Below, piece after piece: positions 25,059 to 33,902 of a stretch of 64,000 nucleotides of DNA; within the stretch, counting starts at the first letter, position 1, and every line of letters starts with the position of its first letter. The translations under genes and the position numbers were made by a program. Below the pieces are notes generated by a model. That model was not told where the DNA came from. It searched no databases and saw only the letters and a list, made by a program, of their open reading frames with translations. This DNA comes from an uncultured Bilophila sp. (GTDB lineage: Bacteria > Desulfobacterota > Desulfovibrionia > Desulfovibrionales > Desulfovibrionaceae), in assembly GCA_902373525.1 (NCBI GenBank), contig CABKMN010000002.1, positions 62,001-126,000 on the forward strand. The letters run 5' to 3'.

Positions 25059-26125
25059 GGTTTCCTCCGCGCGATGTCGCGCCATTCCGGCAGGACTTCC
25101 CGGATGGAGGGCCGCCGGTGCCCGTCACGTCCGACAAACGGTTCCGCGAGGAACAGGGCCTTGAAGACGGCCTGCTCCGTCGCCTCGGCGGCGGCCTGAA
25201 ACAGCGCGTCCATCCACCCGTCCGGCGCGTGCAGGAGCGGCACCGCCTCGTTCGAGGGGAAGGGCAGATGCTGCGAGGCGGAAAACGCAATCGCCACGTC
25301 GCCGCTGCCGTGCCCGTAGATGGAGCCCGTCCGCGCCAGTCCGTTCCCGGCCCGGCGCGCCAGCCGCCCGAGCTGGAGCACGTCCAGCGGGGCGTCCGTC
25401 GCCAGAAGCATGATGATGCTGCCCTTCTCCGGGGCGGCGGCCAGCGCGGCGGCTTCCGCGTCCATGCGGTCCAGCCGTTCCCGCAGCAGCGCGCCCACCG
25501 GCGTCCCCGCCAGCAGACAGTGCTCCGCCTTGCCGAAATTGGAAAGCACCAGCGCCCCGACCGTGAACGGCGTCCCGCCGCAGTCCGCCACCCGCGAGGC
25601 CGAACCGATGCCGCCTTTCAGGTGAAAGCAGGACATGCCCCGCCCCGCGCCCACGCTCCCCTGCGCGAACTCGCGGGAAGCGGCGGCGCAGGCCGCGCGG
25701 TAGTGCTCCGCGTTCACGGCGAGGGCCTGAATGTCGTTGAGATATCCGTCGTTGCATTCGAGCACCAGCGGATTGACCGTGGACCACTCGCGGCCCACCT
25801 CGGGATGCGCGGCGACGGCGGCGCGTATCTGCGCCGCGGCGACCGCGCCCACGGAAAAGGTGTTGGTCAGCGCGAGCGGGGTTTCGAGACAGCCCAGCTC
25901 GTTCAACTGCATCAGGCCGACGCTCTTGCCGAACCCGTTGAAGACGCAGCTTGCGGCCAGCGGCTTCTTGAGCAGCGGATCGTCGTTGGGGATCACGACC
26001 GTCACGCCGGTGTGGACGTCTCCCCGGTCCAGCGTGCAGTGCCCGACGCGGATTGCGCCCACGTCGGTGATCGCGTCCAGAGGACCGCTCGGCAGCGTGC
26101 CGACGTGGGGAAAGGATGCGTCCAT
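25046..26125 (-). CDS. DmpA/P1-family (S58) aminopeptidase (359 aa)
   Basis: The ATG at 26125 follows CAGGAAT. This is a self-processing N-terminal-nucleophile hydrolase of the L-aminopeptidase D-esterase/D-amidase (DmpA) family. The autocleavage site is the Gly-Ser in LKGGIGSASRV (Ser near residue 174), preceded by the glycine-rich GSVGAGRGMSCF. NPLVLECNDGYLND and the GSGDVAIAFS block in the C-terminal part also match. It trims N-terminal residues, including D- and beta-amino acids, from small peptides. It is encoded 2 bp after the GsiD-like permease and overlaps the M55 gene, so import and hydrolysis are coupled. Confidence 0.88.
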   Translation of the reverse strand: MDASFPHVGTLPSGPLDAITDVGAIRVGHCTLDRGDVHTGVTVVIPNDDPLLKKPLAASCVFNGFGKSVGLMQLNELGCLETPLALTNTFSVGAVAAAQIRAAVAAHPEVGREWSTVNPLVLECNDGYLNDIQALAVNAEHYRAACAAASREFAQGSVGAGRGMSCFHLKGGIGSASRVADCGGTPFTVGALVLSNFGKAEHCLLAGTPVGALLRERLDRMDAEAAALAAAPEKGSIIMLLATDAPLDVLQLGRLARRAGNGLARTGSIYGHGSGDVAIAFSASQHLPFPSNEAVPLLHAPDGWMDALFQAAAEATEQAVFKALFLAEPFVGRDGHRRPSIREVLPEWRDIARRKPCAF

Positions 26126-26127
26126 GA

Positions 26128-27021
26128 CTATTCCTGATCGATCTTGGGGTCGAGCGCGTCGCGCAGGCCGTCCCCGAAAAGGTTGAACATGAGCACCGTC
26201 AGGAAGATGGCGAGGCTCGGGAAAACCGCCACGTGCGGGGCCACCACCATGTCGGCGCGGGCCTCGTTGAGCATCGCGCCCCACTCCGGCGTGGGCGGCT
26301 GCGCGCCGAGGCCGAGGAAGGACAGGCTCGCGGCGGTGATGATCGAGGTGCCGATACGCATGGAGAAATAGACCACGATGGACGAGATGGTGCCGGGGAA
26401 GATGTGGCGCAGCATGATGGTCAGCGGACCGGCCCCGAGGCTGCGGGCCGCCTCCACGAAGGTCTGCCGCTTGATCGACAGCGTGTTGCCGCGCACCAGA
26501 CGGGCGAAGGCCGGGATGCTGAAAATCGCCACGGCGAGGATGACGTTGGCCATGCCGCTGCCGAGAACCGCCACCACGCTGATCGCCAGCAGGATGCCGG
26601 GGAACGCGAACAGCACGTCGCAGATGCGCATGACCACGCGGTCCCACCAGCCCTCGTAGTACCCGGCGGTCAGGCCGAGGAAGGTCCCGATCACCGCGCC
26701 CACGAGCACGGAGGAGAAGCCCGCCGTCAGCGAAATGCGCGCCCCGGCGAGGATGCGGCTGAAGATGTCCCGCCCGAGCGAGTCCACGCCGAACCAGTGC
26801 GCCATCGACGGACCGGCGTTCAGCATGTCGTAATCGAAATAGTTTTCCGGGTCATAGGGCACGAGCCACGGCCAGAACACGGCGACCAGAACCAGCAGGG
26901 CAATGAAGCCGCCCGCGAACAGCGTCATGCGCTGCCGCTTGAACTTGCGCCAGAATTCGCTCCACGGGGTGCGGACTTTCGCGGGGCCGGAGGCCGCCGA
27001 AACGGTGTTTTCCATGTTCAT
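26128..27021 (-). CDS. gsiD: glutathione/peptide ABC permease, GsiD/DppC type (297 aa)
   Basis: The start is taken as ATG 27021, one base after the gsiC stop; an earlier ATG at 27057 overlaps gsiC and has no ribosome site. The N-terminal cytoplasmic tail is followed by a first membrane helix (FAGGFIALLVLVAVFWPWL), the GVDSLGRDIFSRIL motif typical of DppC-like subunits, and a permease EAA loop (VEAARSLGAGPLTIMLRHIFP). About six membrane helices are present. With gsiC it forms the membrane channel. It is the fourth gene of the gsiABCD set. Confidence 0.92.
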   Translation of the reverse strand: MNMENTVSAASGPAKVRTPWSEFWRKFKRQRMTLFAGGFIALLVLVAVFWPWLVPYDPENYFDYDMLNAGPSMAHWFGVDSLGRDIFSRILAGARISLTAGFSSVLVGAVIGTFLGLTAGYYEGWWDRVVMRICDVLFAFPGILLAISVVAVLGSGMANVILAVAIFSIPAFARLVRGNTLSIKRQTFVEAARSLGAGPLTIMLRHIFPGTISSIVVYFSMRIGTSIITAASLSFLGLGAQPPTPEWGAMLNEARADMVVAPHVAVFPSLAIFLTVLMFNLFGDGLRDALDPKIDQE

Positions 27022-27022
27022 A

Positions 27023-27946
27023 TCACTTGAAGCAGATTCGGGGGTTGATGACGGCATACAAAATATCCACCAGCAGGTTGATCAGGATGAATTCGAGCGA
27101 GAACAGCAGCACCTCGGCCTGAAGGACCGGATAGTCGCGCATCTCCACCGCATCCACGAGCAGCCGCCCGAGGCCGGGCCAGTTGAAGACCTTCTCCACG
27201 ACGATGGAGCCGCCGAGCAGGAAGCCGAACTGGAGGCCCATCATGGTCACGACGGGGATGAGCGCGTTGCGCAGGCCGTGCTTGACGATGACCGCCCACT
27301 CGCTGAGGCCCTTGGCGCGGGCCGTGCGGATGTAGTCGTCCTGAAGGATTTCCACGAAGGAGGCGCGGGTGAACCGGGCCATGACCGCGGCCACGCCCGC
27401 TCCGAGCGTGATGGAGGGCAGGATGTAGTGTTTCCACGAGTCCGCGCCCACGGTGGGCAGCCAGCCCAGCGACACGGAGAAAATTTCCATGAGCAGCAGC
27501 CCCAGCGCGAAGGTCGGGAAGGAAATCCCCGAAACCGCCAGCGCCATGCCCGCCTGATCCTGCCATTTGTTGCGCTTCGTCGCGGAGATCATGCCGATGA
27601 TCAGCCCGAAGAAGACCGACCAGACCATGCTCCAGACGGTGAGCCAGAAAGTCGCCCAGAAACGCTCTCCGATTTCCACGCTGACGGGGCGCTTGGTCCG
27701 CAGAGAGGTGCCGAAGTCCCCTTTGGTGATGATGTTGCCGAAATAGGTGATGAACTGTTCGGGGAGGGGCTTGTCGAGGCCGAGGTCCTTGCGCACCAGT
27801 TCCACGGTGACCTCGTCGGCCTCCGCCCCGGCGGCGAGCCGCGCCGGATCGCCGGGAAGCATGTGGACGAACAGAAAGACGAGCGTCGCCACCAGAAACA
27901 GCGTGGGCAGCAACCCAAGGAGACGTTTGACAAAATAGTGGAGCAT
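27023..27946 (-). CDS. gsiC: glutathione/peptide ABC permease, GsiC/DppB type (307 aa)
   Basis: The ATG at 27946 has GAGG upstream. A DppB-type N-terminus (LLHYFVKRLLGLLPTLFLVA, then FVHMLPGDPARL), six predicted membrane helices, and the EAA-like loop YIRTARAKGLSEWAVIVKHG with the C-terminal INLLVDILYAVINPRI define the family. The subunit pairs with GsiD. A strong GC hairpin between gsiB and this gene (27975-27999) likely lowers its expression relative to the binding protein. Confidence 0.93.
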   Translation of the reverse strand: MLHYFVKRLLGLLPTLFLVATLVFLFVHMLPGDPARLAAGAEADEVTVELVRKDLGLDKPLPEQFITYFGNIITKGDFGTSLRTKRPVSVEIGERFWATFWLTVWSMVWSVFFGLIIGMISATKRNKWQDQAGMALAVSGISFPTFALGLLLMEIFSVSLGWLPTVGADSWKHYILPSITLGAGVAAVMARFTRASFVEILQDDYIRTARAKGLSEWAVIVKHGLRNALIPVVTMMGLQFGFLLGGSIVVEKVFNWPGLGRLLVDAVEMRDYPVLQAEVLLFSLEFILINLLVDILYAVINPRICFK

Positions 27947-27974
27947 CCGTGAAACCTCGCCGGAAAGCGGAATG

Positions 27975-27999
27975 GGGGCCGGGCTCCGCGCCCGGCCCC
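27975..27999 (-). promoter_or_regulatory. intercistronic stem-loop after gsiB
   Basis: GGGGCCGGGC and GCCCGGCCCC form a 10-bp all-GC stem with a short loop and no T-run. Such stems downstream of binding-protein genes usually protect the mRNA or attenuate transcription into the permease genes (general knowledge; effect here inferred). Confidence 0.55.
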
Positions 28000-28006
28000 G
28001 ATGGGA

Positions 28007-29554
28007 CTATTGCTGCAAGTCGATGTTTTCGAAGAAGTAGTTGGCGTCAGGCATGACGTACATGCCGGTCAGCTTCTTGTTGGTCGCGTAGAGCAGCTTT
28101 TCGGTCACGAGGAAGGCCCACGGGGCGTCCTTCCAGATTTCTTCCTGCACTTCGGTGTACAGCTTGGTCTTCTCGGCGCGGTCGGTGGTGCCGAGGGCCT
28201 TCATGATGTCCGCGTCCACCGTGGGGTTCTTGTAGTAGGAGATGTTGTACATGGCCGGAGGCGTCTTGTCGCCCGCGAACAGCGGACGCAGGCCCCAGTC
28301 GGCTTCGCCGGTGGAGGAGGACCAGCCGGTGTAGTACAGGCGCACGGGCGCGGTGGCCGGGTCCTGATGGCTTTCGACCTTTTCCACGCGCTGACCGGCT
28401 TCGAGGGCCTGCACCTGCGCCTTGATGCCCACCTGCGCGAGCTGCTGCTGAATGAACTGGATCACCTTCTGGCCGGTGGTGTGGTTGTAGGCGGACCACA
28501 GGGTGGTCTCAAAGCCGTTGGGGTATCCGGCTTCGGCGAGGAGCTGCTTGGCCTTCTTCACGTCATAGGGCCACGGGCCCATCTTGACGGCGTAGTCCAC
28601 GCCCTGCGGCAGGGAACCTTCCGCCGGGAAGGCGTAGCCGTTGAAGGCCACCTTGGCGAGGGCCTGCTTGTTGATGGCGTAGTTGATGGCCTGACGCACG
28701 CGCAGATCGTCGAACGGCTTCTGGAGCATGTTCATGTTCAGATAGCGGGTGACGATGGAGGGCGCGGCCACGACGTTCAGGTGTTCGTCCTTTTCAAGGA
28801 CGGGAGCCTGTTCATAGGGCACGGGGAAGGTGAAGTGGGCCTCGCCGGTACGCATCATCGCGGAGCGGGCGTTGTTGTCCACGACGGGCACCCACGTAAT
28901 GGTGTCGACCTTGGGCAGACCGGCGCGCCAGTAGTTCTTGTTCTTCGCGCCCTTGAGGTAGTCGGTCTGCTTCCATTCCACGAAGGTGTAGGGACCGGTG
29001 CCCACGGGGTGGAACATGATGTCCTTGCCGTACTTCTTGAGGGCGGCGGGGGAGATCATGACCGCCGAGGGATGGGCGAGCTGGTTGATGAAGGGCGAGA
29101 AGGGGGTCTTCAGGGTCACCTTGGCGGTGTTGTCGTCAACCACTTCGGTCTTGGCGATGTTGGAGTACAGGCTGTAGCGCTTCAGCTTGTTTTCCGGGTT
29201 GGTGACGCGGTCGAAGTTGACCTTCACGGCTTCGGCGTTGAAGTCGGTGCCGTCATGGAACTTCACGCCCTTGCGCAGGTGGAAGGTGTAGACGAGGCCG
29301 TCGGGGCTGACGTCGTAGCTCTCGGCGAGCACGGGACGCAGCTCCAGCTTCTCGTTGAAGCCGAACAGGCCTTCGTAGAAGGTTTTGGCGACGGCATGGG
29401 ACAGCGTGTCGTTGGCGTCCCACGGGTCCGTGGTGGTCGGGGTCGAAGCGACCGCAAGCACGACGTCCTTGGACGCGTGGGCCTGCGGCGCGCACAGCGC
29501 CACGGCCATGCCTGCGGCGATCAGCATTTTTTTCCAATGGCTGCGAAACATCAT
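28007..29554 (-). CDS. gsiB: glutathione-type periplasmic binding protein (515 aa)
   Basis: The ATG at 29554 follows GAGGAG. Residues 1-28 are a Sec signal (AAGMAVALCAPQAHA). The mature part is a family-5 binding protein very like GsiB: VLAVASTPTTTDPWDANDT, YTFHLRKGVKFHDGTDFNAEAVK, and LMRTGEAHFTFPVPYEQAP-like middle sections. Length is close to E. coli GsiB. It captures glutathione or gamma-glutamyl/oligopeptides in the periplasm. A stem-loop precedes it (29593-29619) and another follows it, as is usual for a highly expressed binding protein. Confidence 0.92.
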   Translation of the reverse strand: MMFRSHWKKMLIAAGMAVALCAPQAHASKDVVLAVASTPTTTDPWDANDTLSHAVAKTFYEGLFGFNEKLELRPVLAESYDVSPDGLVYTFHLRKGVKFHDGTDFNAEAVKVNFDRVTNPENKLKRYSLYSNIAKTEVVDDNTAKVTLKTPFSPFINQLAHPSAVMISPAALKKYGKDIMFHPVGTGPYTFVEWKQTDYLKGAKNKNYWRAGLPKVDTITWVPVVDNNARSAMMRTGEAHFTFPVPYEQAPVLEKDEHLNVVAAPSIVTRYLNMNMLQKPFDDLRVRQAINYAINKQALAKVAFNGYAFPAEGSLPQGVDYAVKMGPWPYDVKKAKQLLAEAGYPNGFETTLWSAYNHTTGQKVIQFIQQQLAQVGIKAQVQALEAGQRVEKVESHQDPATAPVRLYYTGWSSSTGEADWGLRPLFAGDKTPPAMYNISYYKNPTVDADIMKALGTTDRAEKTKLYTEVQEEIWKDAPWAFLVTEKLLYATNKKLTGMYVMPDANYFFENIDLQQ

Positions 29555-29592
29555 ACTCACTCCTCATATATGCCTGAGCGGCGGTTGACGGA

Positions 29593-29619
29593 CGGCGTCG
29601 CACACCGGTGCGCGACGCC
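29593..29619 (-). promoter_or_regulatory. intercistronic stem-loop between gsiA and gsiB
   Basis: GGCGTCGC and GCGACGCC pair across a loop in the 111-bp gap between the ATPase and binding-protein genes. No T-run follows, so it is probably an mRNA-processing or stability element. Confidence 0.45.
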
Positions 29620-29665
29620 GGACAATCCTGGGGAACCTTCCGGTTTCGGAAAACGTTCCGGCGGC

Positions 29666-31546
29666 CTAGAACCAGTCGGCCATGCGTTGCTGGGCCACGA
29701 AGTGGCCGGGGGTGACTTCCTTGAGCGGCGGCACCTCGGGCTCGTAGTCCGCCGGACGGACGGGACTCGGGATTTCGCCGGACAGCAGGGTGCGGGACAT
29801 GGTGCGCCGGGACGGGTCCGGGATCGGGACGGCCGACATGAGGCGCTTGGTGTAGGGGTGCTGCGGGTTCTCGAAAACGTCCCGCCGGGAACCGAGCTCG
29901 ACGATCTGCCCGAGGTACATCACGGCCACGCGGTGGCAGACGCGCTCGATGACCGCCATGTCGTGGGAGATGAACAGGAAGGCGATGCCGAACTCCTTCT
30001 GGAGCGCCAGCAGGAGATTGATGATCTGGGCGCGCACGGACACGTCGAGCGCGGAGACGGATTCGTCGGCGATGATGATTTGCGGGTTCATGGCCAGCGC
30101 GCGGGCGATGCAGACGCGCTGCCGCTGGCCGCCGGAAAATTCGTGGGGATAGCGCACCGCCATCGCGGGATCGAGATCGACCCGCTCCAGCAGTTCCCCG
30201 ACCCGGCGTTCGGCCTCCTGCCGCGAGCAGACCTTGTGGATGAGCAGCGGCTCCATGATTGAGAACCCGACCGTGAGCCGGGGGTCCAGCGCGGCGTAGG
30301 GGTCCTGAAACACATACTGGATGTTGCGGCGCAGCTTCTGCAATTTGGAGGTCGCCAGATGGGTAAGCTCCTGCCCGTCGAACACGATCTTGCCGGAGCG
30401 CGGGGTTTCGAGGCCGATCACCGACCGGCCTATGGTGGACTTGCCGCAGCCGGATTCGCCCACCAGCCCGAGGGTTTCGCCGGGGTAGAGGTCGAAGCTG
30501 ACCTGCTCCACGGCATGGACGCGGCGTTTGACCTTGCCCCAGAAGCCGGTTTCCACGTCGAAGCGGGTGATCAGCCGGTCCACATGGAGCACGGGCTTTT
30601 CGCCCCTGACGTCCGGCGCGGGCGCGGCGGGAGCCGTTTCGTCGGGCCGCGTCTCCACGGCCTCCCCGGTCTGGGGATCGACGGCCCGGAGCAGCGGGAA
30701 GGGAGCCGGGGCGTCCGTGCCCTTCATGGAGCCGAGCCGGGGCACCGCCGCGAGCAGAGACTGCGTGTACGGGTGGCGGGGGTTGTGGAAAATCTGTTCG
30801 CACTCGCCCTCTTCCACGGCTTCCCCGTGGTACATGACGAGCACGCGGTCGGCCACCTCGGCCACGACGCCCATGTCGTGGGTGATGAAGATGACCGCCA
30901 TGCCCATCTCTTCCTGCAACTGCCGGACGAGCTGGAGAATCTGCGCCTGAATGGTCACGTCGAGGGCCGTGGTCGGCTCGTCCGCGATGAGCAGGGTCGG
31001 CTTGCAGGACAGGGCCATCGCGATCATGACGCGCTGGCGCATCCCGCCGGAAAGCTGGTGGGGATAGCGTTTCAGGACCTGTCTGGCTTCGGGGATGCGG
31101 ACCAGTTCGAGCATCCTGAGCGCTTCGGCCTGCGCGGCGGCGTGGCCGAGGCCCTGATGGAGCATGACCGCTTCGGCCACCTGCGTGCCCACGGTGAACA
31201 CGGGGTTCAGGGAGGTCATGGGCTCCTGAAAAATCATCGAAATCTCGCCGCCCCGAATGGTGCGCATGACGCTGTCCGCGGCCTGCGCGAGATCGAGCTT
31301 CCCGCCGTTCCTGCGGGTGAACATGATGTTCCCGCCGGCGATGGTCCCGCCGCCGTGCTCGATGAGGCGCATGACGGACAGCGACGTGACGGATTTCCCG
31401 GAACCCGACTCCCCGACGATGGCCAGCACTTCACCGGCCCGCACATGGAAGTTCAGGTTCTTCACGGCAACAACGCTTCGCTCGGAGGTGTCGAAACGTA
31501 CGGTCAATCCCCGAACATCAAGGACGTTTTTGTCACTCGGACCCAT
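29666..31546 (-). CDS. gsiA: glutathione ABC importer ATPase, fused double NBD (626 aa)
   Basis: The ATG at 31546 has GGAGAGGG; the longer frame upstream is not coding. Two complete ABC domains are fused. NBD1 has Walker A GESGSGKS (about 45-52), QLSGGMRQRV and DEPTTALD; NBD2 has GESGCGKS (about 364), EFSGGQRQRV and DESVSALD. Each is followed by an oligopeptide-ABC C-terminal extension (HPYTQSLLAAVP; HPYTKRLMSAVP). This fused architecture is characteristic of GsiA. It powers the GsiCD channel. It is separated from iaaA by 388 bp with a terminator, so it probably has its own promoter. Confidence 0.95.
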   Translation of the reverse strand: MGPSDKNVLDVRGLTVRFDTSERSVVAVKNLNFHVRAGEVLAIVGESGSGKSVTSLSVMRLIEHGGGTIAGGNIMFTRRNGGKLDLAQAADSVMRTIRGGEISMIFQEPMTSLNPVFTVGTQVAEAVMLHQGLGHAAAQAEALRMLELVRIPEARQVLKRYPHQLSGGMRQRVMIAMALSCKPTLLIADEPTTALDVTIQAQILQLVRQLQEEMGMAVIFITHDMGVVAEVADRVLVMYHGEAVEEGECEQIFHNPRHPYTQSLLAAVPRLGSMKGTDAPAPFPLLRAVDPQTGEAVETRPDETAPAAPAPDVRGEKPVLHVDRLITRFDVETGFWGKVKRRVHAVEQVSFDLYPGETLGLVGESGCGKSTIGRSVIGLETPRSGKIVFDGQELTHLATSKLQKLRRNIQYVFQDPYAALDPRLTVGFSIMEPLLIHKVCSRQEAERRVGELLERVDLDPAMAVRYPHEFSGGQRQRVCIARALAMNPQIIIADESVSALDVSVRAQIINLLLALQKEFGIAFLFISHDMAVIERVCHRVAVMYLGQIVELGSRRDVFENPQHPYTKRLMSAVPIPDPSRRTMSRTLLSGEIPSPVRPADYEPEVPPLKEVTPGHFVAQQRMADWF

Positions 31547-31934
31547 TACCCTCTCCAGTTCCCAACCTGACACTGCATTGCCCGCCTTTCCCGGATCGCC
31601 TCCGGGGGCGGGGACCACCTTTCCAGTCTCGAACGGTCGCAAGATCGGGGGCCCGTTCCGTCCCGGCGAAAGGTTTCCGCCCGGTCGGAGAAAGCCCCCG
31701 CACCCTGTTTCATTCGAAATCTAAGCTCAAGAAACCCTAAAAAGACTTTCGCTGTCAACAAAAAAATGTACGGAAGACGCGCAGGGGAACGCCCCGTTCA
31801 TGTTATTTCCTCATGATGACATGCAAAAACGGCATGGAACGCCATTCGCGTTCCATGCCCTGAAAACCACAAAAAACCATATGGTTGAACAAACAGAGAG
31901 GCGGACCTCCGCAGGGAGACCAGCCCCGCCGGGA
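31547..31934. other. iaaA-gsiA intergenic region (388 bp)
   Basis: It contains the iaaA terminator (31826-31859) and, on the minus strand, a perfect -35 TTGACA (31753-31758). I see only a poor -10 at 17-18 bp from it. This is the likely gsi promoter region. Confidence 0.4.
31826..31859 (-). terminator. terminator of iaaA
   Basis: On the minus strand GGCATGGAACG pairs with CGTTCCATGCC (11 bp) and is followed by GTTTTTG. It is 76 bp beyond the iaaA stop. Confidence 0.8.
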
Positions 31935-32924
31935 TCAGCAGTCCTCGTCTTCCGCGCCGTAGATGGCGACGCGCGCGGTTTCGTTTCCGCGCACGCACCC
32001 GCGATACATGCCTTCGGAAATGAACGGCAGCGACACGTTCCCTTCCCGATCCACGGCGATAAGCCCGCCGGTGCCCCCGAGCGCGCCCACGCGTTCGAGC
32101 ACGGCGCGTACGGCGTCGTCCAGCGCCGCGCCCTGATAGCGCATGCGGGCGGCCACGTCATGGCCCACGACCAGCCGGATGAAGTATTCGCCGGAGCCCG
32201 TGCAGGACACCGCCACGCCGTCGTCCGCATAGCAGCCCGCGCCCACGATGGGAGTGTCGCCCACCCGACCGGGGAGCTTGTTGGTCATCCCGCCCGTAGA
32301 GGTCGCGGCGGCGAGACGTCCCTGCGCGTCCATCGCCACCGCGCCGACCGTGCCCATCTTGGTCTTTTCGTCCAGCGGGTTGCCCGCGAAGCCCATCTTG
32401 CCCGCCGCCGCGCCGTCATGGTCGAGCACCATCGCGTCGGGCCGGACGGCCTGCGCCAGCCGGAGCTGTTCGAGCCGCTGTTCCGTGTCGAAATAGGCGT
32501 CGGGCATGAATTCCACACCCCGCGCGCGGAGGAAGGCCATCGCGCCGTCGCCGGTCATCAGCACATGTGGGGACTGTTCCATCACCACGCGGGCGGCCCT
32601 GATCGGGTTCTTCACGCCGTGGACGCAGGAGAGCGCGCCGGTCCGCAGGGTCTCCCCGTCCATGATCGCGGCGTCAAGCTCGTGGGTCTCGGCGCTGGTG
32701 TAGACGGCGCCGCGTCCGGCGTTGAACAGCGGACAGTCCTCAAGCATGGACACCGCCAGCGTCACCGCATCGAGGGCCGAGGCCCCGTCCGCCAGCGCCT
32801 CGCGGCCTTTTTCCAGAATAGCCCGCAGCGCGTCGCGGTAGCCGCGTTCCGCCTCGGGGGAAAGGGCCGCGCGGTTGATGGTGCCCGCGCCGCCGTGAAT
32901 CGCCAAAACAGGAATCCGTACCAT
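31935..32924 (-). CDS. iaaA: isoaspartyl peptidase / L-asparaginase, Ntn hydrolase (329 aa)
   Basis: The ATG at 32924 follows GAGGAGG. Plant-type asparaginase fold: VLAIHGGAGTINR at the start, FNAGRGAVYTSAETHELDAAIMDG, and the autocleavage site in KMGTVGAVAMDAQG, where the Thr near residue 193 becomes the nucleophile. STGGMTNKLPGRVGDTPIVGAGCYAD follows in the beta subunit. It removes isoaspartyl residues from peptides and hydrolyses asparagine. Gene order iaaA-gsiA-gsiB-gsiC-gsiD is the same as in E. coli, which strongly supports the transporter naming. Two further peptidase genes extend the unit here. Confidence 0.95.
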   Translation of the reverse strand: MVRIPVLAIHGGAGTINRAALSPEAERGYRDALRAILEKGREALADGASALDAVTLAVSMLEDCPLFNAGRGAVYTSAETHELDAAIMDGETLRTGALSCVHGVKNPIRAARVVMEQSPHVLMTGDGAMAFLRARGVEFMPDAYFDTEQRLEQLRLAQAVRPDAMVLDHDGAAAGKMGFAGNPLDEKTKMGTVGAVAMDAQGRLAAATSTGGMTNKLPGRVGDTPIVGAGCYADDGVAVSCTGSGEYFIRLVVGHDVAARMRYQGAALDDAVRAVLERVGALGGTGGLIAVDREGNVSLPFISEGMYRGCVRGNETARVAIYGAEDEDC

Positions 32925-33575
32925 AAAAATCCTCCTCACACCGGGAATCGCGTCCCGAAAACATGCCGCTTCCCTACTCCGCCCCGGCTGTTTTGTATAG
33001 TCCGCCATTGGGGACAGAGCCGGGGAGCGGACGGCGACGCTTCGTACGCGTCCGCCGAGAGAGGAAGCCGGGGAAAGAAGGGACCCTTCCGGAGAAGGGC
33101 CTCCCCTCCGGCCCCTCCCTCCCCAAGACGGTTGCAGCGTCGAACCCGGCGATGGTTCCCGTGGGCGCGGAACGGGGGAAACGCATTCGGGATTCCCGTC
33201 TCTCCGGAAACGGCGGGCGCGGGATGAAGGATTGGACTGCGCGTTGACGCAGTAATACCTCGGAAACGGCGGACGCGGGCGCGGGATGGGAATGGGGTGA
33301 ACGCCGGAAAAACTCGGGCTCCATGCTTGATGGCCGCGTACTGTTTTCCCCCCTCCACACTGCAATGCGGACTGTTGCGTCAGAAAAAACCATGCAGGGC
33401 GACAAAAAAACGGCTGCGTCCCTCTTTTTTTCGTGTTGCCTCGGTGTCGCATGTCGCCAGCACAGATACGGCTCTTTTCTTCACAACCCCATACAACAAA
33501 CCGAAATCGGGTGGTTCAGCAAGCGTCAATGTCGACAGTCGTATGATAATTCAAGAATGATTCTAAGTGGATAAC

Positions 33576-33716
33576 GGGACAAAAATGCCCGATGGGACAA
33601 AAATGTCTCTTCATCCCCTTTCACCGCATTGCCTTGACGCGCAAGGTTTCGCGGTCTCCGCCGCACGGAATGCGGGACATTTGTGTCCCATCTGTATAAC
33701 AGTGCGATAAACTGTT
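33576..33716 (+). promoter_or_regulatory. repeat cluster, candidate activator/repressor sites
   Basis: GGGACAAAAATG occurs at 33576 and again 18 bp on at 33594. GGGACATTTGTGTCCC at 33674-33689 carries the same motif on the other strand. AACAGT and ACTGTT flank seven bases at 33698-33716. All lie 75-215 bp ahead of the sigma-54 promoter at 33790, the usual distance for enhancer sites. Function is inferred. Confidence 0.5.
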
Positions 33717-33789
33717 CCATAACGGAAAAAGAACGCATATCGGCGCATTGCATCCGTTTTACGGCGTTTCAGCATGCGACGTGAGCCGT

Positions 33790-33805
33790 TGGAATGCTCT
33801 TTGCT
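33790..33805 (+). promoter_or_regulatory. sigma-54 (-24/-12) promoter of the APC permease
   Basis: TGGAATG-CTCT-TTGCT: GG at 33791-33792 and GC at 33803-33804 with exactly ten bases between, close to the TGGCACG-N4-TTGCW consensus. It is about 98 bp upstream of the permease ATG and next to a gene for a sigma-54 activator. Confidence 0.7.
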
Positions 33806-33902
33806 TCACATGCCGAATGGATAAGGAGACGTCCATTACGGTTAAGGCACACTGTCACGCATTCATCATACGTTGACCATTACGCTGATAAGGAAGACCG
33901 TC

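Larger units (their letters stand above)
32925..33902. other. long divergent intergenic region (978 bp)
   Basis: It lies between iaaA (minus) and the permease gene (plus). No gene is supported. The iaaA-proximal part is GC-rich and holds a direct repeat CGGAAACGGCGG (33205 and 33261). The permease-proximal part is AT-richer and contains GGGACAAAAATG repeats, inverted repeats and a sigma-54 promoter, listed separately. Confidence 0.45.

Noticed and set aside
33205..33287. Direct repeat CGGAAACGGCGG (33205 and 33261) as a mobile-element or operator signal
   Set aside because: Only two copies in GC-rich low-complexity DNA, with no transposase or target duplication nearby.
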